Origin: Actinoalloteichus_B caeruleus
Lineage (GTDB): Bacteria > Actinomycetota > Actinomycetes > Mycobacteriales > Pseudonocardiaceae
Assembly: GCF_000718005.1 (NCBI RefSeq)
Contig: NZ_JODV01000011.1
Direction: 5' to 3' (one strand)
Length of the DNA: 64,000 bases
Positions 7,750-18,550 of this stretch are shown here, piece by piece. The translations under genes and the position numbers were made by a program. Position 1 is the stretch's first letter, and each line of letters opens with the position of its first letter. The notes below the pieces were generated by a model. It did no database searches and was not told where the DNA came from. It was given only the letters and a program-made list of their open reading frames with translations.

Positions 7750-8607
7750 GTGGACCGGTTCCGGGACGGGGACAACGTGCGTACCGTCCTGGACGTGCCT
7801 GATGGGAACCTCTCGTCCTCGTTGCCCGCCGTGTTGCGCCCGTGGTTGTCGGACGTCCGGGCGGCGGTCGCCGACGCCGGGGGCACGACCGTGGTGGAGG
7901 AACCCGACACCTCGGTCACGCTGCTGTTCTGGTCCGGGGGTGGCGGTGCCGTGGTGTTGGGGCCGAGGACGAGGGCCACCTACCGCCGGGGCGAGGCCGG
8001 GGGCGGCTGCGTCCGGATGCGGGTCAGGGCCGGGCGGGCGGAGCAACTGCTGGGACGCGGGGTTCGCGGACTTGGCGACCGGGCCGTGCCGCTGCGGGAG
8101 CTGTGGGGTGAGCCGGACGACTCGCTGCCGGCCACGTGGTGGGAACGGGAACATCGGGACCCCGCCGGTTTCCGGCACGCGGCTCTCAGCTGGCTCGCCG
8201 AAGCGGCGACCCGCCGCCTGTCGTCCGCCCCACCGACCTCCTCGGTGCTGGCGAGAGCGGAGCTGGCGGAAGCCGCGGCCTCCGCCCTGTCCGACCTGGT
8301 ACCCCGGGGTGGCGTGCGCGAGGTGTCCAGGCAGCTGTACGTCAGCGAACGGCAGCTCCGGGACGCCTTCACCAGCGCGGTGGGGATCGCACCGAAACGC
8401 TTCGCCCGGCTCAACCGCATCCGGTCCGTCCTGGCGCGCGCCGAGCGGGGTCAGCTGGCCACCCTCGCCGCCGAGACCGGGTACCACGACCAGGCGCACC
8501 TGACGACGGACTTCCGGAGGGTGATGGGAGTGCCGCCAGGTGCCTACGCGGCGGGGCGCATCCCGGTCGGACCGCGGTGCCGGCCAGGCAGCGGGAACAC
8601 CGGATGA
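7750..8607 (+). CDS. AraC-family transcriptional regulator
   Basis: The 285-residue protein has an N-terminal sensing part with a cupin-like pattern and a C-terminal double helix-turn-helix: YVSERQLRDAFTSAVGIAPKRFARLNRI, then LAAETGYHDQAHLTTDFRRVMGVPPGAY. The second is the diagnostic AraC signature. The start is GTG 7750 with no Shine-Dalgarno, so the message may be leaderless. The gene is transcribed away from the NmrA oxidoreductase and probably regulates it. The ligand is unknown. Confidence 0.88.
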   Translation: MDRFRDGDNVRTVLDVPDGNLSSSLPAVLRPWLSDVRAAVADAGGTTVVEEPDTSVTLLFWSGGGGAVVLGPRTRATYRRGEAGGGCVRMRVRAGRAEQLLGRGVRGLGDRAVPLRELWGEPDDSLPATWWEREHRDPAGFRHAALSWLAEAATRRLSSAPPTSSVLARAELAEAAASALSDLVPRGGVREVSRQLYVSERQLRDAFTSAVGIAPKRFARLNRIRSVLARAERGQLATLAAETGYHDQAHLTTDFRRVMGVPPGAYAAGRIPVGPRCRPGSGNTG

Positions 8608-8720
8608 GGTGGGCGGTGGGGCGGTGGGGATGACCAGGGGTTCGGTGGAACCCGTCTCGGGTCCACCGCCCTCTCCCAACGGCCCAGGCACGACGTGGAG
8701 CGTGCCATCGTTGATCTGGG

Positions 8721-8793
8721 TGGAGACGAGGGGAATCGAACCCCTAACCCCCGCCTTGCAAAGGCGGTGCTCTGCCAATTGAGCTACGTCCCC
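8721..8793 (-). tRNA. tRNA-Ala (anticodon TGC)
   Basis: Read on the minus strand the acceptor arm GGGGACG pairs with CGTCTCC before discriminator A. The anticodon loop CTTTGCAAG carries TGC and the T loop is GTTCGATTC. The length is 73 bases and no CCA is encoded. tRNA-Ile and tRNA-Ala after gyrA are typical of actinobacterial origins. Confidence 0.97.
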
Positions 8794-8891
8794 CGGGCGC
8801 ACCAGTGGTGACCACCCCGCTCAGGCCTTCCGAGGCCTGGCCTGTCGTCCAGCCCGCCGATCCGAACCGGCGGCGGGCGGACACACGAGAA

Positions 8892-8916
8892 GCCGGGAGC
8901 TCGATGAGCCCCCGGC
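8892..8916 (-). terminator. Terminator hairpin after the DLW-39 gene
   Basis: GCCGGG at 8892-8897 pairs with CCCGGC at 8911-8916, and the stem continues inward after one mismatch to a five-base loop. It lies eight bases beyond the mini-gene stop. Confidence 0.65.
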
Positions 8917-8923
8917 ACTCGGA

Positions 8924-9046
8924 TCAGCTCTCGGCAGGGGCCGTAGCCTCACGCCAGAGGTCAGCCTCAGCCTTGGCGGAGCGGTTCCTGCGGACGAGCA
9001 GCAGGACGACGCCAGCCACAGCACCCAGGGCAAGCAACTTCTTCAC
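8924..9046 (-). CDS. DLW-39 family mini-protein
   Basis: This 40-residue product (MKKLLALGAVAGVVLLLV, then a basic and acidic tail containing ADLWREA) matches the DLW-39 family, a tiny actinobacterial protein named for the Asp-Leu-Trp motif near residue 29-31. The GTG start at 9046 has a full AGGAGG nine bases upstream and a hairpin follows the stop. One membrane segment (residues 4-18) predicts a single-pass anchor. It sits between tRNA-Ala and tRNA-Ile, its usual place. Function is unknown. Confidence 0.9.
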   Translation of the reverse strand: MKKLLALGAVAGVVLLLVRRNRSAKAEADLWREATAPAES

Positions 9047-9132
9047 TTTCGGTCGCCTCCTAGCGTCTGGCGCACACGATCCCGGTCCTGTGTACCGATG
9101 ACCGGGATCAGAAAAGTACGAACATCGGGCAG

Positions 9133-9206
9133 TGGGCCTAGCTGGACTTGAACCAGCGACCTCTTCGTTATCAGCGAAGCGCTCTAACCGTCTGAGCTAT
9201 AGGCCC
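9133..9206 (-). tRNA. tRNA-Ile (anticodon GAT)
   Basis: On the minus strand GGGCCTA pairs with TAGGCCC before discriminator A. The anticodon loop CTGATAA carries GAT and the T loop is GTTCAAGTC. The length is 74 bases. It lies downstream of the DUF3566 gene, as in mycobacteria. Confidence 0.97.
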
Positions 9207-9717
9207 TCGGACGCGGAGTGAAGACTACCGCACGCGTCTCAGTTCCCCAAACCGGGTCTGATCTTCAGTTCCAGTCTGACGTCGCGTGCGTCATCCGCTG
9301 TGTGGACCATGCTACCCGGTGACGATCGACGGTGTTCCCCCACCCCCTCGAACCGGCCACGACCAGCGGGTTCACGCCCCCGAGCCGCCCGAGGGCACCA
9401 TCCCGGCCGGCCGCTCGAACGCTCCACTGCCGGCACTGGCCGATAACAGCCGCCGGTCACACCGAGGCGGACCAGCGGCTGGCGTGGCTCGGCCGCACGA
9501 CGACGGCCACGACAGCGGTGCCGCACCAGCACGGCGAGCTCCGGGCGACGACGGCCGGCCGCCTGCCCCGGGCCACCCGCCCCTCGGACACCGGCGAGGC
9601 ACGGATCGGACACCAGTGGGCCGGGGAACGGCGCGTTCCGAACCCGGTGACCCGGCACGGCGGCGGCCGAACCGAGGGGGTCCCGGGCGCGAGCGCCGCC
9701 GGACACCCACCAGACGA
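9207..9717. other. Intergenic region between DUF3566 gene and tRNA-Ile
   Basis: About 510 bases with no supported gene. Open frames on both strands lack ribosome sites and known motifs. The tRNA-Ile promoter must be here, but no clear hexamer pair stands out. Confidence 0.5.
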
Positions 9718-9753
9718 CGCGACGCCCGGCCGGGGACCCGGCCGGGCGTCGCG
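9718..9753 (-). terminator. Strong terminator of the gyrB-gyrA-DUF3566 unit
   Basis: A near-perfect 17-bp GC-rich stem (CGCGACGCCCGGCC pairing with its complement) with a tiny GA-centred loop starts 12 bases beyond the DUF3566 stop. It has no T run, as is common in Actinobacteria. Confidence 0.8.
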
Positions 9754-9764
9754 TGGTGTCCTCG

Positions 9765-10615
9765 TCAGTCGCGTTCCGACAGCGTCAGCTCGATGCCGCC
9801 GGCGAGGTCCGCCGACACGTTGTAGACGAACGCGCCCACGGTCGCCAAGGCGGTGAACAGCACGATGTTGATGGCGCCCACGATCGCGGCCACCCCGAAC
9901 ACCCGGCCGGCGCTGATCAGGTCACCCTCGGTGGCATCACCGGTCAGGTCGTTGTAGGTCCCGTTCAGGGAGTCCCAGACGCGCATGCCGTCCAGGACGC
10001 CGTAGAGCACGCCAACCGCGACCAGCCAGATGAAGAACGCCGCGACGCTCAACACCAGGGCCAACTTCAGCACGGACCAGGGGTCCACCCGCTTCACCTG
10101 CAGGCTCGCCCGGCGGGGCCCCCGGCCGGGCCGACGACCGGTCAGACCGGAACCACCGGAGGACGGCGGCCGACCTCCTGGCCCCGGGAAGTTCACCGGC
10201 GCCCGTCCCACGGCTCCGCTTTGTTCGGCTCCCACAGGTTTCGTCATGGTGGTCGTCGCCTCGCTTCCCCCGGGCGACGCCCCCGCCGCCGCGCTGGAAG
10301 CGTACCCCTGACCAGCGTGCCGTTCAGGGTTTCCCGCGCCGGCCCCCGGCGACTGCTGCCCGGCGGACGCCTGGGCGGTCGACCGCTGCCAGGGGGGTGT
10401 GGACACGTGTTCCTCGGCAGCGACGGCCGGCTGGTCGGCCCCCTCGGCGAGATCGGACCCGCCCTCGGTGGCCGGCTTGGCCGCCGCCGGCGCCACCGGG
10501 GTCATGAAGGTCGTCTTCTCCCCACCGACCGCCTGCGGGGTGGTGTCCCCGGCGGACTCCGACTCGGAACCGCTGCCCTCCGCGGGCTGCCGCTGGTCCG
10601 GGCTGCCTGGCGAAC

Positions 10616-10619
<4 letters not shown>
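9765..10619 (-). CDS. DUF3566 transmembrane protein
   Basis: The 284-residue protein has a disordered head of about 170 residues rich in Ala, Gly, Pro and Ser. The conserved DUF3566 domain follows: VKRVDPWSVLKLALVLSVAA and a second membrane segment near residues 241-267 (AAIVGAINIVLFTALATVGA). The ATG overlaps the gyrA stop as ATGA, so translation is coupled. The family always follows gyrA in Actinobacteria (Rv0007 in M. tuberculosis). Function is unknown; coupling to gyrase expression hints at a link between topology or origin and membrane. Confidence 0.93.
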
Positions 10620-13153
<2,534 letters not shown>

Positions 13154-13232
13154 TGCAGTCCTTCTCGTGTGCGGGGTTCAGGGGTGCGCGGCGGCCGTTC
13201 GGTGGACGGGCCGCCGTCCTGGAGGTGACCGG

Positions 13233-15203
13233 TCAGATGTCCAGGAAGCGCACATCCCTCGCGTTGCGCGTGATGAACGAGCGGCGGGCCTCGACGTCCT
13301 CGCCCATCAGGACGCTGAACAGCTCGTCGGCGGTGGCCGCGTCGTCGAGGGTGACCTGGCGGAGCAGGCGGTTGGCCGGGTCCATCGTGGTCTCCCACAG
13401 CTCCTCGGCGTTCATCTCCCCGAGGCCCTTGTAGCGCTGGACCCCGTCCTCCCTGGGGTACCGCTTGCCGGCCGCCACCCCGGCCTCGATCAGGCCGTCC
13501 CGCTCCCGGTCGGAGTAGGCGTACTCGGGCTCGGCGCGGGACCACTTCACCTTGTACAACGGGGGCGAGGCGAGGTAGACGTGGCCGTGCTCCACCAGCG
13601 GGCGCATGAAGCGGAACAGCAGGGTGAGCAGCAGGGTCCTGATGTGCTGGCCGTCGACGTCGGCGTCCGCCATGAGCACGATCTTGTGGTAGCGCAGCTT
13701 GCCAAGGTCGAACTCGTCGTGGATCCCGGTGCCGAGCGCGGTGATGAGGCTCTGCACCTCGTTGTTCTTGAGCACCCGGTCCAGTCGGGACTTCTCCACG
13801 TTGATGATCTTGCCGCGGATCGGCAGGATCGCCTGGAACTGCGAGTCCCGCCCCTCCTTGGCGGAGCCCCCCGCCGAGTCGCCCTCGACGATGTAGAGCT
13901 CGCACTCCTCGGGGTTGCGCGAACGGCAGTCCTTCAGCTTGCCTGGCAGCCCACCGATGTCGAGGGCCCCCTTGCGCCGCACCAGTTCCCGGGCCTTGCG
14001 GGCCGCCATCCTCGCCTGGGCGGAGGACACCGCCTTCGACACGATCGACTTGGCCTCGGTGGGGTGACGCTCGAACCAGTCGGCGAGGTGCTCGTTGCAG
14101 GTCCGCTGCACGAAGCCCTTCGCCTCGCTGTTGCCCAGCTTGGTCTTGGTCTGCCCCTCGAACTGCGGCTCGGCGAGCTTGATCGACACGATGGCCGCCA
14201 GGCCCTCGCGGACGTCGTCGCCCGTCAGGTTGGAGTCCTTCTCCTTGAGGAGCCGCTTCTCCCGCGCGTACTCGTTGACGACGCGGGTGAGCGCCGCGCG
14301 GAACCCCTCCTCGTGCGTGCCGCCCTCGTGGGTGTTGATGGTGTTGGCGAAGGTGTACACGGAGGGGGTGTAGCCGCTGTTCCACTGCATGGCCACCTCG
14401 ACCTGGAGACCGTCCCCCTGGGCCTCGAACGAGATGATCTTGCGGTGCACGGCCTCCCGGGTGGCGTTGATGTGCCCGACGAAGTCCTCCAGGCCCCCGG
14501 GGTAGTGGAAGACGCGCTCGGTGGCCTGCGGGGCCTCCCCCTCCGCGTCCTCGGCCAGCTCCTGTTCGTCGACCCGCTCGTCGCGCAGGACGATGGTGAG
14601 CCCCTTGTTCAGGAACGCCATCTCCTGGAGGCGCCGTGCCACCGTCTCGGCGTTGTACGTGGTGGTCTCGAAGATCTCCGGATCAGCCCAGAAGGTCTGC
14701 GAGGTCCCCGTGCGGTCCGTGGTCTCCCCCTTCTCCAGGGGGTGGACCGGCTTGGACTTCGAGTAGCGCTGCCGCCACACGTGGCCGTCGCGGTGGATCT
14801 CCACCTCGAAGGTGTGGGAGAGCGCGTTGACGACGGAGGCGCCGACACCGTGCAGGCCACCGGACACCGCGTACGACTTGCTGTCGAACTTCCCGCCGGC
14901 GTGCAGGACGGTGAGGATGACCTCGACCGCCGGGCGCTTCTCGACGGGGTGCATGTCGACCGGGATGCCCCGGCCGTCGTCGACGACGCGGACTCCACCG
15001 TCGGCCAGCAGGGTCACCTCGACCCTGCTGGCGTAGCCGGCCATCGCCTCGTCGACCGAGTTGTCCACCAGCTCCTGGATGAGGTGGTGGAGACCACGCT
15101 CTCCCGTCGAGCCGATGTACATGCCGGGACGCTTCCGCACCGCGTCGAGGCCCTCAAGGATGCTGATGGATGACGCGTTGTACTCGTTCTCGTTCGCTGC
15201 CAC
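13233..15203 (-). CDS. gyrB: DNA gyrase subunit B
   Basis: The ATPase subunit of gyrase is 656 residues long from GTG 15203. Seen are the GHKL ATP-binding motifs (ELVDNSVDEA, DDGRGIPVD, GGLHGVGASVVNALS) and the Toprim acidic motif VEGDSAGGSA with DADVDG. An ATG farther upstream would add an unrelated extension; GTG 15203 gives the family-typical start VAANENEYNASSISILEGL. About 400 bases of untranslated DNA separate it from dciA, so it probably has its own promoter, which in other bacteria responds to supercoiling. Confidence 0.98.
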   Translation of the reverse strand: MAANENEYNASSISILEGLDAVRKRPGMYIGSTGERGLHHLIQELVDNSVDEAMAGYASRVEVTLLADGGVRVVDDGRGIPVDMHPVEKRPAVEVILTVLHAGGKFDSKSYAVSGGLHGVGASVVNALSHTFEVEIHRDGHVWRQRYSKSKPVHPLEKGETTDRTGTSQTFWADPEIFETTTYNAETVARRLQEMAFLNKGLTIVLRDERVDEQELAEDAEGEAPQATERVFHYPGGLEDFVGHINATREAVHRKIISFEAQGDGLQVEVAMQWNSGYTPSVYTFANTINTHEGGTHEEGFRAALTRVVNEYAREKRLLKEKDSNLTGDDVREGLAAIVSIKLAEPQFEGQTKTKLGNSEAKGFVQRTCNEHLADWFERHPTEAKSIVSKAVSSAQARMAARKARELVRRKGALDIGGLPGKLKDCRSRNPEECELYIVEGDSAGGSAKEGRDSQFQAILPIRGKIINVEKSRLDRVLKNNEVQSLITALGTGIHDEFDLGKLRYHKIVLMADADVDGQHIRTLLLTLLFRFMRPLVEHGHVYLASPPLYKVKWSRAEPEYAYSDRERDGLIEAGVAAGKRYPREDGVQRYKGLGEMNAEELWETTMDPANRLLRQVTLDDAATADELFSVLMGEDVEARRSFITRNARDVRFLDI

Positions 15204-15601
15204 GAGCCTCGGGTTCTCCTCATGCCGACGATGCTGGCCCCGTGTCGGGGCCCCCGCGCCGTCCCTGTGGCGCGGGCTGGAAAGGACCGGACCCACGTGA
15301 AGACACGGTCGTGGAGGGCAGGCCGTGAACGCGGTCCCCTTCGAGTCTACTGCCCAACCCCCACAGAAGCGGGCAAAGGACACCCCTGGCTGCCCCGCTG
15401 GCGGGCCGAGAGGAACAGGGCCAGGTCCGAACCGCCGAAAATCCTCTTCGATGGCGCTGGCAGCCGCTCAGTCTTCGGCTGGGACTCTCCCGCCGTCGGG
15501 TGCCCGCCGATGCCAGGGTCACCGCGCGGTGGAGCGGCTCCCAGCAGGTCGCTGACCGGGGTGGCGGTCCGGGCGAGGACTGGTTGGTGGGGCGGGCGGC
15601 G
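15204..15601 (-). promoter_or_regulatory. gyrB upstream region with a -10-like hexamer
   Basis: Nearly 400 bases without a gene. On the minus strand TAGACT (complement of 15344-15349) fits an actinobacterial -10 element about 140 bases upstream of gyrB. No good -35 is seen at normal spacing, a feature also of supercoiling-sensitive gyrase promoters. The call rests on one hexamer. Confidence 0.3.
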
Positions 15602-16264
15602 TCAGCCGTAGGTGTCCCGGGGCCCCCTGCCGGGGACGTGCTTGGGGCCGTACCGCCAGCTCGGCGCCGAGGGGCCCTGGATCCGCAACCGCCTGACGAG
15701 GTTCTGCCCGACCGCTCCGGCGATGCGTTCGAGCAGTTGCCGTTGCAGCAGTCTGAGCTGGGTCGCCCACGCCGTCGAGTCGGCCAGGACGGTCAGTTCA
15801 CCATCTCGCAGTGTGACCGGGCGCACGTGCTCGGCGATGTCCGGGCCGACCAACCGGTCCCACCGGCCGAAGAGGGCGCCACCGGCGAGCTGGTCCCCCC
15901 AGCCCCGCTCGGCGACCATCCGGACCGCCAGCCGCCCCAGGGGCTGCGGGTCCCGCTCGTCGGGGCGGGCGCCCGACCAACCGCGGCGCCGGGCTCTGCG
16001 CCGTCCAGGACGCCCCGAGGAGGACCGCCCCGCTCCTGGGCGGCCACCACCCGCTCTGACCTGCGCACGAGCGGCTTCGAGCGCGGCGCGGGCCAGGTCG
16101 GGGCCGGACAGGGCGGCCGGGTCGCCGCTCGCCCCGTCCGGCGCTGCCGCCCGTCCCGTGACCGGGCCCACGCCCGGAGTCACCGAGTTATCCACAGAAT
16201 CCACAGGTTTATCCCCAGGCGCGCGTCGTGAGTCACCCTTCGTCGACGGTCGGCGCTCAGTCAC
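15602..16264 (-). CDS. dciA: DciA-like DUF721 protein
   Basis: The 220-residue protein has a basic disordered head and a C-terminal DUF721 domain (GGALFGRWDRLVGPDIAEHVRPVTL, then LTVLADSTAWATQLRLLQRQLLERI). DciA proteins help load the replicative helicase where DnaC is absent, and the M. tuberculosis homologue is Rv0004. The GTG overlaps the recF stop by eight bases, so translation is coupled. A perfect DnaA box (16188-16196) lies within the coding sequence near the start. Confidence 0.93.
   Translation of the reverse strand: MTERRPSTKGDSRRAPGDKPVDSVDNSVTPGVGPVTGRAAAPDGASGDPAALSGPDLARAALEAARAQVRAGGGRPGAGRSSSGRPGRRRARRRGWSGARPDERDPQPLGRLAVRMVAERGWGDQLAGGALFGRWDRLVGPDIAEHVRPVTLRDGELTVLADSTAWATQLRLLQRQLLERIAGAVGQNLVRRLRIQGPSAPSWRYGPKHVPGRGPRDTYG
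16188..16196 (+). other. Perfect DnaA box inside dciA
   Basis: TTATCCACA matches the DnaA box exactly. A second half-match (ATCCACAGG) follows at once. It lies about 3.8 kb from oriC and within codons for VDSVDNSV. Confidence 0.6.
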
Positions 16265-17411
16265 CGCGTCGTACCGTCCCGTCCCGCACCACGAACCGGC
16301 CCCCGGTCAGTTCGGCGGGGACGTCCTCCTCCACCGCGGCCGTGACCAGGACCTGCTCGGCCCGCCCCGCCACGGCGGCCAGCCGGCTCCTCCGCCGTTG
16401 GTCGAGTTCGGCGAAGACGTCGTCGAGGACCAGCACCGGCTCGCTCCCCTCGGCCCGCAGCAGATCGTAGGCGGCCAGGCGGAGGGCGAGCGCGAAGGAC
16501 CAGGACTCGCCGTGGCTCGCGTACCCGCGCGCGGGGAGGTCGCCGATGGTGAGTTCGAGTTCGTCCCGGTGCGGGCCGACGAGGCACACGCCCCGGTCGA
16601 GTTCCTGATCACGCACCCTTCGGAGTTCCGCCAGCAGCGCCTCGGCCAGCGACTCGGGGTCCGAGGGCCCCTGCCCGGCCCTCGCCCCGCCGTCCGGCCC
16701 GGCCGTGTCCCGGTAGCGCACGGTCGCCACGCCCCCCGGCGCGAGTTCGTGGTAGGCGGCCGTCACCAGCGGGGAGAGCTCGGCGACGAGATCGAGGCGC
16801 CCGGCCAACAGCTGGCCCCCGAAACGGGCCAGGTGGTTGTCCCAGACCTCCAGTGTCCCCAGCGCGGCGTCGTCGGACCGACCACGCTGCCCGCGGCGGA
16901 GTCCGCCCGCCGTCTTCAGCAGGGCGCTGCGCTGCCGGAGCACCCGGTCGTAGTCCGCCCGGACCCCGGCGAACCGCGGCGACCTGCTCGCCAGCAGCTC
17001 GTCGAGGAACCGGCGGCGTTCCCCCGGGTCACCCCGGACCAGGGACAGGTCCTCCGGGCCGAAGAAGACCGTGCGCAGGATGCCGAGGATGTCCCTGGGG
17101 CGCTTCACCGGCGCCCGGTTGACCCGGGCCCGGTTGGTCCGTCCCGGCGTGATCTCGACGTCGAGCGTCAGCTGCCGTCCCTCGTTCACGACGGTCGCGC
17201 GCACGATCGCGCTGCTCGCGCCGTGCCGCACCAGGGGAGCGTCGCCGGAGACACGGTGCGATCCGAGGGTCGCCAGGTAGCCGACCGCCTCGACCAGGTT
17301 CGTCTTGCCCTGGCCGTTGGCCCCGACGAGCACGTTGGGCCCTCGCCCGAACGTGAGTTCCGCGGTCGGCCACGACCGGAAGTCGGTGACCTGGAGGTGA
17401 CGGACGTGCAC
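16257..17411 (-). CDS. recF: DNA replication and repair protein RecF
   Basis: The 384-residue protein is an SMC-like ATPase that helps load RecA at gaps. Seen are Walker A GANGQGKTN (residues 30-38), the signature segment FGPEDLSLVRGDP and Walker B VLVLDDVFAELD. The start is GTG 17411 (MHVRHLQVTDFRSW). It is separated from gnd by 49 bases and overlaps dciA by eight, so gnd-recF-dciA form an operon. Confidence 0.98.
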   Translation of the reverse strand: MHVRHLQVTDFRSWPTAELTFGRGPNVLVGANGQGKTNLVEAVGYLATLGSHRVSGDAPLVRHGASSAIVRATVVNEGRQLTLDVEITPGRTNRARVNRAPVKRPRDILGILRTVFFGPEDLSLVRGDPGERRRFLDELLASRSPRFAGVRADYDRVLRQRSALLKTAGGLRRGQRGRSDDAALGTLEVWDNHLARFGGQLLAGRLDLVAELSPLVTAAYHELAPGGVATVRYRDTAGPDGGARAGQGPSDPESLAEALLAELRRVRDQELDRGVCLVGPHRDELELTIGDLPARGYASHGESWSFALALRLAAYDLLRAEGSEPVLVLDDVFAELDQRRRSRLAAVAGRAEQVLVTAAVEEDVPAELTGGRFVVRDGTVRRGD

Positions 17412-17460
17412 CGTGCGCTGGCTTCCTCGGTGTCGTGGCCGGGCGTTCGCCGGCCGGGGG

Positions 17461-18378
17461 TCAGTGGCCGTGCACGTCGCCCGCGCCGGACGTGGGGCCG
17501 GCGTGGTGCACGGCGTGACCGCCGAACTGCTGCCTGAGCGCGGCCACGGCCCGCATCGCCGGGGAGTCGTCCTGCCGGGAGGCGAACCGGGCGAACAGCG
17601 CCGCCGACATCACCGGTGCCGGCACCGAGTTGTTGATGGCCTCCTCGATGGTCCAGCGGCCCTCACCGGAGTCCTCGACGTAGCCGCGGAGGTTCTCCAG
17701 CTGGGGGTCCCGCTCGAGGGCCTGCACCATGAGGTCGAGCAACCACGACCGCACGACGGTGCCTCGGGTCCAGGCCCGGAGCACCTCGGGCACGTTCTCC
17801 ACCTGGGGTGCGGCCGCCAACAGCTCGAAGCCCTCCGCGTAGGCCTGCATCAGGCCGTACTCGATGCCGTTGTGCACCATCTTCGCGTAGTGACCCGCCC
17901 CGACGCCCCCGGCGTGGGCGAAGCCCTCCTCCCGAGGACCCTCAGGCCGCAGCGCGTCGAACACGGGCATGGCGCGCTCGACGTCCTCGGCGGCGCCGCC
18001 GGCCATCAGGCCGTAGCCCTCCTCCAGGCCCCACACGCCACCGGAGACACCGCAGTCGACGTACCGGACGCCGCGTTCGGCCAGGATCTCGGCGTTCCGC
18101 TGGTCATCGCTGAAACGGGAGTTGCCGCCCTCGATCACGAGGTCCCCCTCGTCGAGCAACTCACCGAGCCGCTCGACGGTCTCCCGCGTCGGGTCGCCGG
18201 CGGGGACCATCACCCAGACCAGGCGGGGCGCCTCGAGCTGGTCGACCAGCTCCTCCAGGCTCGCCACGTCGCGGACCTCGGCGGCGCGGTCGTAGCCCAC
18301 CACGTCGTGGCCGGCTCGCCTGAGCCGCTCCCGCATGTTGAAGCCCATCTTGCCGAGACCGACCAGTCCGAGCTGCAC
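17461..18378 (-). CDS. gnd: 6-phosphogluconate dehydrogenase, decarboxylating (short form)
   Basis: The 305-residue enzyme converts 6-phosphogluconate to ribulose 5-phosphate. The dinucleotide motif GLVGLGKMGFNM opens the protein. The catalytic segments GGNSRFSDD, DCGVSGGVWGL and the GAGHYAKMVHNGIEYG motif with catalytic Lys are complete. At about 300 residues it belongs to the short GntZ/YqeC class, often NAD-linked. GTG 18378 has a GGGGGAG site seven bases upstream. Its place between dnaN and recF is usual in Pseudonocardiales and relatives. Confidence 0.97.
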   Translation of the reverse strand: MQLGLVGLGKMGFNMRERLRRAGHDVVGYDRAAEVRDVASLEELVDQLEAPRLVWVMVPAGDPTRETVERLGELLDEGDLVIEGGNSRFSDDQRNAEILAERGVRYVDCGVSGGVWGLEEGYGLMAGGAAEDVERAMPVFDALRPEGPREEGFAHAGGVGAGHYAKMVHNGIEYGLMQAYAEGFELLAAAPQVENVPEVLRAWTRGTVVRSWLLDLMVQALERDPQLENLRGYVEDSGEGRWTIEEAINNSVPAPVMSAALFARFASRQDDSPAMRAVAALRQQFGGHAVHHAGPTSGAGDVHGH

Positions 18379-18550
18379 GAGTACTCCCCCGTTTCCTGAT
18401 GCTGCGGTTGGGGCGACATCGTCGCCGCCACGACCGGTTCGGGTCAATCCGAACGAAAGGCACGGCACACCCGGCGGGCACGTGTCCTACGTCGCCCCGT
18501 CGGTGCTGGTCACCGCGTGCGGCTCGACGACCTCGCCCGGTGGGACCGCG

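Noticed and set aside
9239..9706. 155-codon minus frame between tRNA-Ile and DUF3566 gene
   Set aside because: No ribosome site, no known motif, and it lies beyond the strong operon terminator.
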